Source: Rhodocyclales bacterium (GTDB lineage: Bacteria > Pseudomonadota > Gammaproteobacteria > Burkholderiales > Rhodocyclaceae). Taken from it: DNA of 64,000 nt. The stretch's first letter is position 1, and each line of letters begins with the position of its first letter. Below the pieces are notes generated by a model. It was not told where the DNA came from. It saw nothing but the letters and a program-made list of their open reading frames with translations, and did not search any database. The position numbers were made by a program, and so were the translations under genes. Below, in pieces: positions 28,134 to 38,042 of the stretch. The stretch is taken from NCBI GenBank assembly GCA_016235165.1, contig JACRLX010000021.1, forward strand, positions 336,694 to 400,693, written 5' to 3'.

Positions 28134-29375
28134 ATGAGCGTGGAACTGGATATCGGCCCGCTGTCCTGGGTCAAGGGAGAAATCGACCTTGCCCTCGAAC
28201 GCGCGGGCGAGAGCCTCGCGGCCTGCGCCGCCGACCCGGCGGGCAACGGCCTGGCCAAGGCGCGCGCCAGCATGCACCAGGCGCACGGTGCGCTGGCCAT
28301 CGTCGGCCTCGAAGGCATCACCGAGTTCGCCGATGCCATCGAACAGTTGCTCGCCGCGCTGGGCGACGGTTCGGCCAAGGATGCCACTGCGGCGATAGCC
28401 GCCGCGCAAACGGGATTCCAGGCCCTGCGCGCCTATCTCGACGACCTCATGGCCGGCCATCCGGACCAGCCGCTGAAACTGATCGGCGCGTATTCGGCCA
28501 TGGCTGTGGCGCGCGGACTGGCGGCACCCGGCCCCGCCGCCCTGTTCTTCCCCGATCTGACGCAACGCCCGCCGAAACGCGAAAAAGATCCGCCCGCCCT
28601 TGCCGCCGAGGCCCTCGCCGCAAGGATCAAGGCGGCGCGCCTGGGCTTCGAACGCGGTCTCCTGAAGTGGCTCAAGGGAGAATCCAGGGGCGCTGCCGAA
28701 ATGAAGGTCTCGACCGCGATGATCGAGATGACACGCGGCACGCCGGCGGCGCGTGCCTATTGGTGGGTATCGATCGGCGTGCTGGATGCGATGGCAGCCG
28801 GCGGCCTGCCGGATGCCGGCGAAGCCAAGCGCTTTGCCATGCGCCTCGGTGCCCTGGTCAAAAAGCTCGGTGAAGGGCAAACCGAGGTTCCGGAGCCGGC
28901 ACTGCGCGAGGCGCTCTACTTGGCCGCCTGCGCCACCGCGGGGGGCGATGCCCTGGCCGTGGTCCGCGCCGCGTATCGGCTGGAGGGCATGGTCCCCACC
29001 GCCACTCCATCCGAGACCGAGCGACTGCTGCCTGTCATCCGCCGCCTGCGCGAGCTGCTGACTGGTGCCAAGGACGACTGGAACCGGCTCTGTGCCGGCA
29101 CCGCCGCCGCGCTGCCGCCATTTCACGAACGCACCGCAAAGATCGCCGAAGAAGGTGCCGCCACCGGCCAGGCCGATTACCGGCGGCTGACTGCGGCCAT
29201 CCTCGACAGCGCCGACCGCCTGCGTCGCGATCCCTCGCGCCATAACGAAACGATGGCGCTCGAAATGGCCACCGCCTTGCTGCTGGCCGAATCGGCGCTG
29301 GAGAACTTCCAGTCCCTCGATGCCGATTTTGCGCATTCGACGGATGCCGTGATCGAACGCTTGGCGGCGGTCTAA
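28134..29375 (+). CDS. chpA: ChpA/PilL N-terminal fragment (Hpt-like helical region)
   Basis: This 413-residue helical protein has the usual N-terminus of betaproteobacterial ChpA/PilL kinases (MSVELDIGPLSWVKGEIDLAL, then QAHGALAIVGLEGITEF, an Hpt-like helix bundle). It ends at a TAA at 29373-29375. The next frame, starting 18 bp later, is in the same reading frame and continues the ChpA architecture. It is either a nonsense-split chpA or a real two-gene arrangement. The fragment has no kinase domain and could act only with the downstream product. Confidence 0.75.
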   Translation: MSVELDIGPLSWVKGEIDLALERAGESLAACAADPAGNGLAKARASMHQAHGALAIVGLEGITEFADAIEQLLAALGDGSAKDATAAIAAAQTGFQALRAYLDDLMAGHPDQPLKLIGAYSAMAVARGLAAPGPAALFFPDLTQRPPKREKDPPALAAEALAARIKAARLGFERGLLKWLKGESRGAAEMKVSTAMIEMTRGTPAARAYWWVSIGVLDAMAAGGLPDAGEAKRFAMRLGALVKKLGEGQTEVPEPALREALYLAACATAGGDALAVVRAAYRLEGMVPTATPSETERLLPVIRRLRELLTGAKDDWNRLCAGTAAALPPFHERTAKIAEEGAATGQADYRRLTAAILDSADRLRRDPSRHNETMALEMATALLLAESALENFQSLDADFAHSTDAVIERLAAV

Positions 29376-29396
29376 CGCGGCGAGGAACTGGGCATG
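29373..29396 (+). other. In-frame TAA and restart junction within chpA
   Basis: The codons read GTC-TAA-CGC-GGC-GAG-GAA-CTG-GGC-ATG with no frame change across the two chpA parts. GAGGAA at 29382-29387 is spaced 6 nt from the ATG. A single base change from CAA or GAA would explain the TAA; so would a stable split with coupled translation. Confidence 0.85.
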
Positions 29397-32300
29397 CTGG
29401 AGCTGCCGCACCTCGACGCGATGTCGCGGCGCGCGCAGGAGCGACTGCTGCTGGAATCGGTGGCGCGCGAAATCAAGAGCAATCTCGGCAGCATAGAGAC
29501 GGCGCTCGACGCCTTCTTCCGCGACAGCGGCAAGCAGTCGGGTCTGGCAGCGCTGCAAAAGCCGATCCGGCAGATCCAGGGCGCCCTGCTGGTGCTCGGC
29601 CAGGATCGGGCCAATGCCGTGCTGGCCGAATGTGCCGGCGCCATCGAGCGCTTCGCCCAGCCCGGATTCGCGGCACGTGCCGGCGAATTCGAGGAAGTGG
29701 CCAAGAAACTCTCGGCATTGGGATTCTTCGTCACCCAGTTGCAGGGCGGCGGCGCCGACATCGATGCCATCCTGGCGCCGCCGCCACGCCCGGCTCCGGT
29801 GCGCAAGGAACCCGAGCCCGTCGCTTTGGCCGCGGTGGAAGCGTTGGCTCCGGCACCCGCCCCCGAACCGCCTGCCGCGCAACCCGTCGCGCCGAAGATT
29901 CCGCAGGCCCTCGCGTCGACTCCGGAGCCCGAACCGATGGCGGTGCCAGAGGTGGCAGCGGCCGAGCCGGTCGGCGTGGAGGACGAGCTGCCCGACTTCG
30001 AAGTCGAAGGCTTCGCAGCGCCGGCCGAGCCTGAGCCACCCGCAGCCCCACCTGCTGCTGTCGCGGCCCCGGCGCCATCGGCGGAGGCCGAACGGCTCAT
30101 CGAGGCCAGCGAGGAAGATCTCGATGCCGAGTTGCTGGGCATTTTCCTCGAGGAAGCCAACGAGGTTCTCGGCACCATCAAAGCGAACCTGCCGATGCTG
30201 CACGCCGCGCCGACCGACAACGAAGTGCTGGTCACGGTCCGCCGCAGCTTCCACACCCTGAAGGGCAGCGGCCGCATGGTGGGCCTCGCCGAGTTGGGCG
30301 AAGCCGCCTGGGGCGTCGAACAGGTGCTCAACGCCTGGCTGCACGATACCAGGCCCGCCAGCCCAGCCCTGCTGGAACTGCTCGACCAAGCCGCCACGGT
30401 GTTTGCCGACTGGGTGGTACAGCTCGAAGGCGGCGGCAGCCGGCATCACGACTACGCCGAACTCGCCCATCGCTGCGCGGTGCTGAGCGGAACCGCCGAG
30501 GAAGCACCGGTCGCCGTGGTACCAGCGCCGACTCTTGTGCCGGAAGTCGCGCCACCCCAGGCGGCGGAAGCGCCACCGCCGGCGTTGCCGGAGGCGGAAG
30601 CTCCCGCCACCCAAGAGTCCGAAACAAGCCTGCCCGATCTGGCCGAGCCCATCACCACCGCGACCGAAGCCGCCGAGTCCCTGGCCGACACTCAGGCACC
30701 GGAGCTGCCAGCGATCTCCGAGCCGGTGCAAGATACCCAGCCTGTACCCGAGCTTGGGCTCGAAGCTGCGCCCGAGCCCGAGCCTGCGGTCGAGCCGGAA
30801 TCGGCCGAAGTCGTCAGCTTCCCGGCACCGCCGCCGGTGCACATCGGCGAGGTCGAAGTATCGCCGGTGCTGTACAAGCTCTATCTCGACGAGACACGCG
30901 AACACGTCACCACCTTGCAGGCCAACCTGGGTCAGGAAGCCGTGCCGGGCAACGAGGTGATCCGCGCCGCCCATACCGCGGCCAGCATTTCCGCCGCCAC
31001 CGGCATCCTGCCGATTTCGGGGCTGGCCCGCGCGCTGGAGGATGCACTGGGCCGCCTCGCCCTGCTCGGTGCCACGCCGACCGAAGCCCAGCGCTACGTG
31101 TTCGCGCGTTGCGCCGGCGCCCTCGAAGGCATGCTCGGCGCCGTTGCCCAGCGCCGCATGCCGGGCGAGGAACAGGATCTCACCGAGGAACTCAAGGCAA
31201 TGAGCCCGGCCATCGAGCCGGTTGCCGAAGTTCCCGCGCCCATCGTCGAAAGCCTGGGCGATGCCGCCACGCCGCTTGTAACGGAGAGCGCTCCCGCCAC
31301 CGAAACACCGGCCGCAGCGGCGGCCCAGCCGGTGCTGCCGGAAGTCTCCATCACCGCCGCCGACCGCCGCGCGGCACGGATGGAAGACGAGATCGACGTC
31401 CAGATCCTGCCGTTGTTCCTTGACGAGAGCGTCGATCTGATGCGCGACATTGGCGAAAGCCTGCGCCAATGGCGAACCGACCCGAACAATGCCGAGGTGG
31501 CAAAGTCCTTGCAGCGCTATCTGCACACCCTCAAGGGCAGCGCGCGGATGGCGGGCGCCATGGGTTGCGGCGAATTGCTGCACTCGATGGAAGACCGCAT
31601 CGATCAGGCCGTGCGCATGAAGTCGGTGCAAACCGCCACGCTCGACGGCCTCGAAACCTCCTACGACCGCGCGGCGATGCTGATCGAGCGCCTGCGCAAC
31701 CCCGGCGCCGCCAGCGCGGAGCCGGAACCCTCCAGGCCCGAGGTGACGGTGGCCTCGGTATCCGTCGAAACCGCCACCGAGGCGCAGGCAGCGGCGGTCG
31801 AAGCGCCCACACCCCATCCGGCCGCCTCCGCCCGGCAGGGCGCGGGCGCCGCACCGTTTGTACCCACCGCCCAGGTACAGCTGCGGGTACGCGCCGACCT
31901 GGTCGACCAGCTGGTCAACGAGGCCGGCGAAGTCGCCATCGCCCGCGGCCGCATCGAGGGCGAACTGCTGGCGCTGAAGGCGTCGATGCTGGACCTGACG
32001 GAAAACATCATCCGCCTGCGCAAGCAGCTGCGCGAGGTGGAAATCCAGGCCGAGTCACAGATGCAATCGCAGCAGGCGCTGGCCAGCGAGCGCTCGATGG
32101 AGTTCGATCCGCTCGAATTCGACCGCTTCACGCGCTTCCAGGAAGTCACGCGCATGATGGCGGAAAGCGTGAACGACGTCGCCACGGTGCAGCAGAACCT
32201 GATGCGCAACCTCGACCACGCCAATGCGGCGGTCGCGGCCCAGGCGCGGCTCTCGCGCGAATTGCAGCAGCGCCTGATGGGCGTGCGCATGGTGCCCTTC

Positions 32301-33740
32301 GAGAGCATCGCCGATCGTCTGCACCGGGTGGTACGCCAGGCCGCCAAGGACACCGGCAAGCGCGCCAACCTCGACATCCGCCACGGCCAGACCGAACTTG
32401 ACCGTTCGGTGCTGGACAAGATGGGCGGGCCGCTGGAACACATGCTGCGCAACAGCATCGCCCACGGCCTGGAAAGTACCGAGAGGCGCAACGCGGCGGG
32501 CAAGGATCCGATCGGCCAGATCACGCTCTCGCTGGCCCAGGAGGGCAATGAAATCGTGGTCTCGATCAGCGACGACGGCGCCGGCCTCAACCTGGAGAAG
32601 ATTCGCCATCGCGCCATCGATCGCGGCCTGCTGGCACCCGATGCGCTGCCCGACGAGCACACGCTGACGCAGATGATCCTGCAGTCCGGCTTTTCCACCG
32701 CCGACGAAGTCACCACCCTGGCCGGCCGCGGCGTCGGCATGGACGTGGTGCGCAACGAAACCGCCAGTCTCGGCGGCCGCATCGAGATCTCGTCGGTCAG
32801 CGGCAAGGGTGCCACCTTCCGCGTCTATCTGCCGCTGACCCTGGCCGTGACCCAGGTGGTGCTGGTCACCATCGGCAGCCGCCACTATGCGGTGCCGTCG
32901 TCGATGATCGAGCAGGCCACCGAACACCGCCCCGCCGCCGCCGAAGAAATCCGCAAGACAGGCAGCACCGAATGGCTGGGCAATCCCTATCCCTACCACT
33001 ACCTCGGCAAGCTGCTGGGCGACCCGAACGCCATGCCGCCGCAGGAGCGCCGTCACTGGATACTGCTGATCCGCGGCGGAACCGAGCGAGTCGCGCTGGA
33101 AGTCGACAGCCTCTCAGGCAACCAGGAAGTCGTGGTCAAGGCTGTCGGACCGCAGTTGGCGCGCATTCCCGGCCTGGCCGGCGCCACGGTGCTGGCCAAC
33201 GGCGAGATCGCGCTGATCCTCAACCCGGTGGCATTGGCCGCGCGCGTGGCGGAGCGAGGCAGCGCCCCGCCGGTGGTGGCGATCGCCGCGCCCGCCGCCG
33301 AGGCGCAGGCCATGCCGGCCGCCCTGACCACCACCACGGTACGCAGCGGGCCGGTATCCACGGCAGCCGCGGCAGCCGTGATGGTGGTCGACGACTCGCT
33401 GACGGTGCGCAAGATCAGCGGTCGCCTGCTGGCGCGCCACGGCTATCACGTGCTGACGGCCAAGGATGGCGTCGATGCGCTCGAGCAACTGGCCGATGTC
33501 ATGCCCGATGTCATGCTGCTGGACATCGAGATGCCGCGCATGGACGGCTTCGACCTGGCGCGCAACATCCGCGGCGACAAGCGCCTGAAGCACATCCCGC
33601 TGATCATGATCACCTCGCGCACCGCCGACAAGCACCGCCAGATGGCAATGGAAATCGGCGTCAACCACTATCTCGGCAAACCCTACGACGAAGACGACCT
33701 GCTGAACTGCATCCGCCAGTGCATCCCCGGCAGACAGTGA
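29394..33740 (+). CDS. chpA: ChpA/PilL hybrid histidine kinase, main part
   Basis: This is a 1,448-residue CheA-like kinase of the Pil-Chp system. Hpt 1 has His287 (SFHTLKGSGRM). A degenerate Hpt has His527 (AAHTAAS). Hpt 3 has His711 (LHTLKGSARM). Acidic Pro/Ala linkers separate them. Then come the dimerisation region (LVDQLVNEAGEVAIARG), the ATPase domain (SDDGAGLN, GRGVGMDVV), a CheW domain, and a C-terminal receiver with Asp1377 (LLDIEMPRMDG). The ATG at 29394 has a GAGGAA ribosome site, so re-initiation after the upstream TAA is possible. Confidence 0.9.
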   Translation: MLELPHLDAMSRRAQERLLLESVAREIKSNLGSIETALDAFFRDSGKQSGLAALQKPIRQIQGALLVLGQDRANAVLAECAGAIERFAQPGFAARAGEFEEVAKKLSALGFFVTQLQGGGADIDAILAPPPRPAPVRKEPEPVALAAVEALAPAPAPEPPAAQPVAPKIPQALASTPEPEPMAVPEVAAAEPVGVEDELPDFEVEGFAAPAEPEPPAAPPAAVAAPAPSAEAERLIEASEEDLDAELLGIFLEEANEVLGTIKANLPMLHAAPTDNEVLVTVRRSFHTLKGSGRMVGLAELGEAAWGVEQVLNAWLHDTRPASPALLELLDQAATVFADWVVQLEGGGSRHHDYAELAHRCAVLSGTAEEAPVAVVPAPTLVPEVAPPQAAEAPPPALPEAEAPATQESETSLPDLAEPITTATEAAESLADTQAPELPAISEPVQDTQPVPELGLEAAPEPEPAVEPESAEVVSFPAPPPVHIGEVEVSPVLYKLYLDETREHVTTLQANLGQEAVPGNEVIRAAHTAASISAATGILPISGLARALEDALGRLALLGATPTEAQRYVFARCAGALEGMLGAVAQRRMPGEEQDLTEELKAMSPAIEPVAEVPAPIVESLGDAATPLVTESAPATETPAAAAAQPVLPEVSITAADRRAARMEDEIDVQILPLFLDESVDLMRDIGESLRQWRTDPNNAEVAKSLQRYLHTLKGSARMAGAMGCGELLHSMEDRIDQAVRMKSVQTATLDGLETSYDRAAMLIERLRNPGAASAEPEPSRPEVTVASVSVETATEAQAAAVEAPTPHPAASARQGAGAAPFVPTAQVQLRVRADLVDQLVNEAGEVAIARGRIEGELLALKASMLDLTENIIRLRKQLREVEIQAESQMQSQQALASERSMEFDPLEFDRFTRFQEVTRMMAESVNDVATVQQNLMRNLDHANAAVAAQARLSRELQQRLMGVRMVPFESIADRLHRVVRQAAKDTGKRANLDIRHGQTELDRSVLDKMGGPLEHMLRNSIAHGLESTERRNAAGKDPIGQITLSLAQEGNEIVVSISDDGAGLNLEKIRHRAIDRGLLAPDALPDEHTLTQMILQSGFSTADEVTTLAGRGVGMDVVRNETASLGGRIEISSVSGKGATFRVYLPLTLAVTQVVLVTIGSRHYAVPSSMIEQATEHRPAAAEEIRKTGSTEWLGNPYPYHYLGKLLGDPNAMPPQERRHWILLIRGGTERVALEVDSLSGNQEVVVKAVGPQLARIPGLAGATVLANGEIALILNPVALAARVAERGSAPPVVAIAAPAAEAQAMPAALTTTTVRSGPVSTAAAAAVMVVDDSLTVRKISGRLLARHGYHVLTAKDGVDALEQLADVMPDVMLLDIEMPRMDGFDLARNIRGDKRLKHIPLIMITSRTADKHRQMAMEIGVNHYLGKPYDEDDLLNCIRQCIPGRQ

Positions 33741-33765
33741 CCAGGCTCGCCACGGAACCAGGTAA

Positions 33766-34245
33766 ATGAGCACTCCGAATCGCCCCTTCAGGATCCTCGG
33801 CATCCAGCAGATCGCCATTGGCGGCCCCTCCAAGGAGCGCCTGAAGAAACTCTGGGTCGAGATGTTCGGCCTCGCGGTGACGGGCAATTACATCAGCGAA
33901 CGCGAAAACGTTGACGAAGACATCACCGCCTTGGGCAGCGGCCCGTTCAAGGTCGAGGTCGACCTGATGCAACCGCTCGATCCGGCGAAAAAGCCGGCGG
34001 TCAACGAGCCGCCGCTCAACCACGTCGGCCTGTGGGTGGACAAGCTGCCGGAGGCGGTCGAGTGGCTGACGGCGCAAGGCGTGCGCTTCGCCCCGGGCGG
34101 TATCCGCAAGGGCGCCGCCGGCTACGACATCAGCTTTCTCCACCCCAAGGCCAACGAAGCTTTCCCGATCGGCGGCGAAGGCGTGCTGATCGAGCTGGTG
34201 CAGGCCCCGCCGGACGTAATCGACGCCTTCGCCCGGATGGCCTGA
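33766..34245 (+). CDS. VOC-superfamily protein (glyoxalase or epimerase-like)
   Basis: This is a 159-residue protein with the paired beta-alpha-beta-beta-beta repeats of the vicinal oxygen chelate fold. The first begins [25 protein letters not shown] and the second [18 protein letters not shown]. The ending [25 protein letters not shown] resembles both lactoylglutathione lyase and methylmalonyl-CoA epimerase. The latter would complete the propionyl-CoA route encoded at 50-57 kb, but the gene is not linked to it. It follows chpA by 25 bp and may be co-transcribed. Confidence 0.75.
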   Translation: MSTPNRPFRILGIQQIAIGGPSKERLKKLWVEMFGLAVTGNYISERENVDEDITALGSGPFKVEVDLMQPLDPAKKPAVNEPPLNHVGLWVDKLPEAVEWLTAQGVRFAPGGIRKGAAGYDISFLHPKANEAFPIGGEGVLIELVQAPPDVIDAFARMA

Positions 34246-34264
34246 CAGCCTCCGGCGGGCCCGC

Positions 34265-36124
34265 CTAGCCGGTAAACATCCGGTAGGTGTTGCGCCCCGC
34301 CTCCTTGGCCGCATACATCGCGCGATCGGCGCGCCGTAACAACTCCGCCGCGGTTAAATCGCCGCCGCCGAACAGGGCCACGCCGACACTGACGCTGCAC
34401 TCGATGGGCATGCCCAGCACCCGCATCGGTTCGCCGATGCCGGCCACCAGCTTTTCCGCCATGCGTTCCGCATCGGCGGCGCCACCGACGCTGGATAGCA
34501 CCACGACGAATTCATCGCCGCCGATACGCGCCACGGTATCCACTTCGCGCACGGCGGCGCGCAAGCGCCCGGCGAGTGCGCGCAGCACTTCGTCGCCGAT
34601 GGGATGACCGCGGCTGTCGTTGATCGCCTTGAAATGATCGAGATCGATCAGCAGCAGGGCCACCTGGCCGTGGCTGCGGCGGGCATGTTGCATCGACTGC
34701 TCGAGGCGGGCGTCGAGCAACAGGCGGTTGGCGAGGCCGGTAAGCACGTCGGTATGGGCCAGCGCCTGCAACTGGCGCTGATTCTCGCGCAGCTTGGCGT
34801 TGAGCGATTCCAGTTCCCCGGTACGCACGGCGACGCGGCGCTCGAGCTCGGCTTCCGAGCGTTGCAACGTGGCGACCAGTTCCTGCCGGGTGGTGATCGC
34901 CTCGCCACGCGCAATGTCCTTCTCCCGCTGCAAATCGTTGATGCGCTCCGCCAGCGCAAATGACAGCAGGACCATCTCCACCGCCGATCCGATCTGTATG
35001 GCATAAAAACTGAGGAAGGTGGTGGGCAGCAGGTCGAGGTTGCGCAGGCCGACTACCACCACCCCCAGCAGCAGTGCGGTCCAGGCCAGGATGAAAACCC
35101 TTGCCCCCGCCTGCCCGGCGCGCCAGCAGCGAATCCCGGCCAGCACCGCGATCAGCGCAAAACTGACCCCGGTCAGCGAAGTCATGATGGCGGCCAGCCG
35201 ATAGGGCGCCAGCAGCGGCGCCACCGCGCACAGGGCGAACAGGCCGGCGAGGCCGAGAATGGCGCCGTCGAGGCGCGGCAGGTTGCGCCGGGTTTCGAGG
35301 AAGCCGCGGGTGAACAGGGCGCCAAAGAAGCCCGTCGCGGCAAACCCGGTGGAGAAAGCCAGGTTGCCCCACACCGGCCAGTCGGGCCAGAGGAACTGGT
35401 TGCCCAGCCCGTTGAGCGACAGCTGGCCGATCGCCATGCTGATGGCAAACAGCACATAACTCAGGTAATTGTAGTCACGCAGCGTAAACCACAGCAGCAG
35501 GTTGTAGACGGCCAGCGCCAGCAACATGCCGAAATACACCGCCAGCATGGCGTAACTGGCAAGCGACTCCTGCCAGAAGGCCTCGTGCCGCCACAGGCGC
35601 ACGGGTATGGTCAGCGTGCCCTCGGACACCACGCGCAACCAGATCGCGCCGACTCCGCTTTCATCGAGCCGCACCGGGAAGACGAAATTCCTGTGCAGCA
35701 GCGGGCGCGCGGCGAAGGGCAGGCGGTCGCCGGCCACCCGGTGTTCGCCGCCGGGGCCGAAGTACTCGATGTTGTCGAGGGTTGGAAAGGCGACGTCAAG
35801 CAGCCAGTCGCGCACGGCCTCGGGGTCGGCGGCAAGATCGATGTGCAGCCACCATGCCGAGGAGGAGTAGCCGAAGTTGATCGCCGCGTCATCGCGCACG
35901 CCCGACGGCCGGAATTCGGCGGCACGGCGCTGGACATCGGCCAGGGTCAGGGTGCCGGCGGCGTCTTCCAGCACCGAGATCCGCGGTGCGAGCTGTACCG
36001 ACTGTGTCTGCTGGGTCAGCCGAACGGTGGCGGCACTGATCCCGACCTGGCCCGAGAGGCAGAACAGCAGGAAGATCAGCACGACAATGCGTGGCACGGC
36101 ACGCTCCGAAGGAAGCTTGGGCAA
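34265..36124 (-). CDS. Diguanylate cyclase with 7TM-DISM sensor
   Basis: This 619-residue membrane enzyme should make c-di-GMP. A signal sequence (VVLIFLLFCLSGQVGISA) precedes a periplasmic DISM-type beta domain (about residues 35-185). Seven membrane helices follow (185-400), then a coiled coil (about 400-450), and a GGDEF domain with HTDVLTGLANR, DLDHFKAINDSRGH and the active-site loop RIGGDEF. No clear RxxD inhibitory site precedes the loop. It is a possible source of signal for the PilZ protein at 8.4 kb and for pilus control. It is convergent with the VOC gene. Confidence 0.92.
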   Translation of the reverse strand: MPKLPSERAVPRIVVLIFLLFCLSGQVGISAATVRLTQQTQSVQLAPRISVLEDAAGTLTLADVQRRAAEFRPSGVRDDAAINFGYSSSAWWLHIDLAADPEAVRDWLLDVAFPTLDNIEYFGPGGEHRVAGDRLPFAARPLLHRNFVFPVRLDESGVGAIWLRVVSEGTLTIPVRLWRHEAFWQESLASYAMLAVYFGMLLALAVYNLLLWFTLRDYNYLSYVLFAISMAIGQLSLNGLGNQFLWPDWPVWGNLAFSTGFAATGFFGALFTRGFLETRRNLPRLDGAILGLAGLFALCAVAPLLAPYRLAAIMTSLTGVSFALIAVLAGIRCWRAGQAGARVFILAWTALLLGVVVVGLRNLDLLPTTFLSFYAIQIGSAVEMVLLSFALAERINDLQREKDIARGEAITTRQELVATLQRSEAELERRVAVRTGELESLNAKLRENQRQLQALAHTDVLTGLANRLLLDARLEQSMQHARRSHGQVALLLIDLDHFKAINDSRGHPIGDEVLRALAGRLRAAVREVDTVARIGGDEFVVVLSSVGGAADAERMAEKLVAGIGEPMRVLGMPIECSVSVGVALFGGGDLTAAELLRRADRAMYAAKEAGRNTYRMFTG

Positions 36125-36221
36125 ATTCTAGCCGATTGGCCACTTACCCTTGCCACGCTGCCCAAGCCCAATGTTCCCTACAATACCGCGCTCGCCCTTG
36201 CTCCGTCCCGGAAGGAACTCC

Positions 36222-37475
36222 ATGCTTGCACGCCTGTTCGCCGGCCTCGCTTGCCTTGTCGCCGCAACCTCCGTCAGCGCCGACGATGCCGTTCCGAATT
36301 TTGCCGCGGACACGCTGACCGGCGACTGGGGCGGAACACGCAACGCAGCCGCCAAGAACGGCGTGCTGTTCGAGGGCCTGGCGCGCATCGATGCATTGCG
36401 CAATCGGGGCGGCATCGGCAATGGCGGTCGCCACGTCACCCATCTCGACTTCAAGCTGAAAGTGGATCTGGAAAAGGCCGTCGGCTGGAGCGGCGCCAGC
36501 GCCATGGTCAATGTGCTGAGCAACGGCGGTTGGGGGCCGAATGCGCGTTTCGTCGGCTCGCAAATGGGCGTCAGCAATGTCGAAGTGGGCGCACCAACCA
36601 CCACGCGCCTGTTCCAGGCCTGGCTACAGCAAAGCCTGTTCGACGATCGCCTGGCGGTACTGGCGGGCCTGTATCCGATCGACAGCGAGTTTTTCACCAT
36701 GGACTCGGCGGGGGTGTTCATGGGGCCGCAGTACGGTACGCCGGCCGACCTGGCCTTGACGCGCGGCCCCTCGATCTTCAACAACTCGGCCTTCGGCCTG
36801 CGCGCAAAATGGAACATCGCCAAGACGGTGTATGCGATGGGGGCGGTGCTCGACGGCATCCCCAACGATCCGGCACGGCCGAAGCGCACGGCGATACGCT
36901 TCGCCAAGGGTGACGGCAGTTTTTCCATCGGCGAAATCGGCTGGCTGCCGCAGGCCGACAACGACAAGTTCAAGGGCCACGCCAAGGCGGCGCTCGGCCT
37001 CTGGGGCTACAGCAGCAAGGTGAATGACCAGCGCGACACCGATGCCGGCGGCAACCCGGTGCTGCGTTACCAGCGTGGCGGCTATGTCCTCGGCGAACGC
37101 ACGCTGCTGCGCCTGGGCGGCGGCGATGAACGCTACATCTCCGGCTTCGCACGCTACACCTGGGGCGATGGCGACTCGACGGCGGTGAAGAACAGCCTCA
37201 ACCTCGGCCTGCACCTGAAAGGACCGCTGGACGCGCGTCCCGACGACGTGCTTGGCTTCGCCTGGACCCGCGCCGGCATGTCGCGAAAGTGGCGCGACGT
37301 GCAAACCGTGCCCGCCGCCACCAAGGCCAGCGAAGACGCGCTGGAGATTACCTGGCGCTTCGTCGTGACGCCCTGGCTCTCGGTCCAGCCCAACTACCAG
37401 TACGTCCGCCATCCCGGTGGCGGCGCCGCGCCCAACGCCAGGCTGATTGGCGCGCGGGTCGACGTCGCGCTGTAA
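36222..37475 (+). CDS. OprB-family carbohydrate-selective porin
   Basis: This is a 417-residue outer-membrane porin. A cleavable signal (MLARLFAGLACLVAATSVSA) is followed by TLTGDWGGTRNAAAKNGV, the characteristic OprB start, and by many alternating beta strands. The C-terminus NARLIGARVDVAL lacks a terminal Phe, which is acceptable for this family. A good ribosome site (GGAAGGAA) precedes the ATG. Sugar specificity is unknown. It lies directly before the metal-efflux island. Confidence 0.85.
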   Translation: MLARLFAGLACLVAATSVSADDAVPNFAADTLTGDWGGTRNAAAKNGVLFEGLARIDALRNRGGIGNGGRHVTHLDFKLKVDLEKAVGWSGASAMVNVLSNGGWGPNARFVGSQMGVSNVEVGAPTTTRLFQAWLQQSLFDDRLAVLAGLYPIDSEFFTMDSAGVFMGPQYGTPADLALTRGPSIFNNSAFGLRAKWNIAKTVYAMGAVLDGIPNDPARPKRTAIRFAKGDGSFSIGEIGWLPQADNDKFKGHAKAALGLWGYSSKVNDQRDTDAGGNPVLRYQRGGYVLGERTLLRLGGGDERYISGFARYTWGDGDSTAVKNSLNLGLHLKGPLDARPDDVLGFAWTRAGMSRKWRDVQTVPAATKASEDALEITWRFVVTPWLSVQPNYQYVRHPGGGAAPNARLIGARVDVAL

Positions 37476-37582
37476 GCGAATCGGCTTCAACAAAGTCCAT
37501 TGATGGCAAATTCAAACTCGAACGCCATGCGAAAGGTCGGCGCTGGCGGAACGGCGAAATGGCGTCTGCTATAGTGCGCGCC

Positions 37583-37942
37583 ATGCGTTTTCTGTGCGCC
37601 CTCCTGCTCGCCATTGCGATTCCGTTCAACGCAGCCTTCGCCGCGGCCGCCGGCGTCTGCGACGCACTGGAAAACGCGCCGCTGCATGGCGCGCATTTTG
37701 GTCACCACGGTCATGCGCATGACCACGACCACGATGCGCCCGCAACGCCCGATCCGGCGCAACCGGGCAGTGACCACAATCATTCGCACGTGCATCCGCT
37801 GTTTTCCCCGATGCCGCCGGCAGCCATCGTGATCCATCGCCCCATTGCCGCCGGCGTGGCCCCACCCCTGCCCGATGACGCTTACGTCTCGGCGCTTTCC
37901 CACCGCCTCGACCGTCCGCCGAGACCAGCTCCCGTCGCCTGA
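37583..37942 (+). CDS. CzcI-like His-rich periplasmic metal-resistance protein
   Basis: This 119-residue protein has a signal peptide (MRFLCALLLAIAIPFNAAFA) and the His/Asp-rich stretch GHHGHAHDHDHDAP, with a second cluster HNHSHVHP. Size, position before a czcCBA-like operon and the C-terminal LSHRLDRPPRP resemble CzcI, a small periplasmic protein of Czc cobalt-zinc-cadmium systems. ATG at 37583 is chosen because it gives a clean signal peptide; an in-frame ATG lies at 37559. A TATAGT box lies just upstream, at 37570-37575. Confidence 0.7.
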   Translation: MRFLCALLLAIAIPFNAAFAAAAGVCDALENAPLHGAHFGHHGHAHDHDHDAPATPDPAQPGSDHNHSHVHPLFSPMPPAAIVIHRPIAAGVAPPLPDDAYVSALSHRLDRPPRPAPVA

Positions 37943-38042
37943 GCCGACGGGACGATCTGCCCCACCCTGATTCAACGCCCCGACCGGCACCGGCCGGCTG
38001 CGCGTCCCGTCGATATCTCGTTTCCATGTCACGAGGATGTCG

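Noticed and set aside
28083..31817. Open frame of over 1,200 codons antisense to chpA
   Set aside because: Its translation is low-complexity Gly/Arg/His-rich, as expected opposite high-GC codons, and it covers well-supported kinase domains on the other strand.
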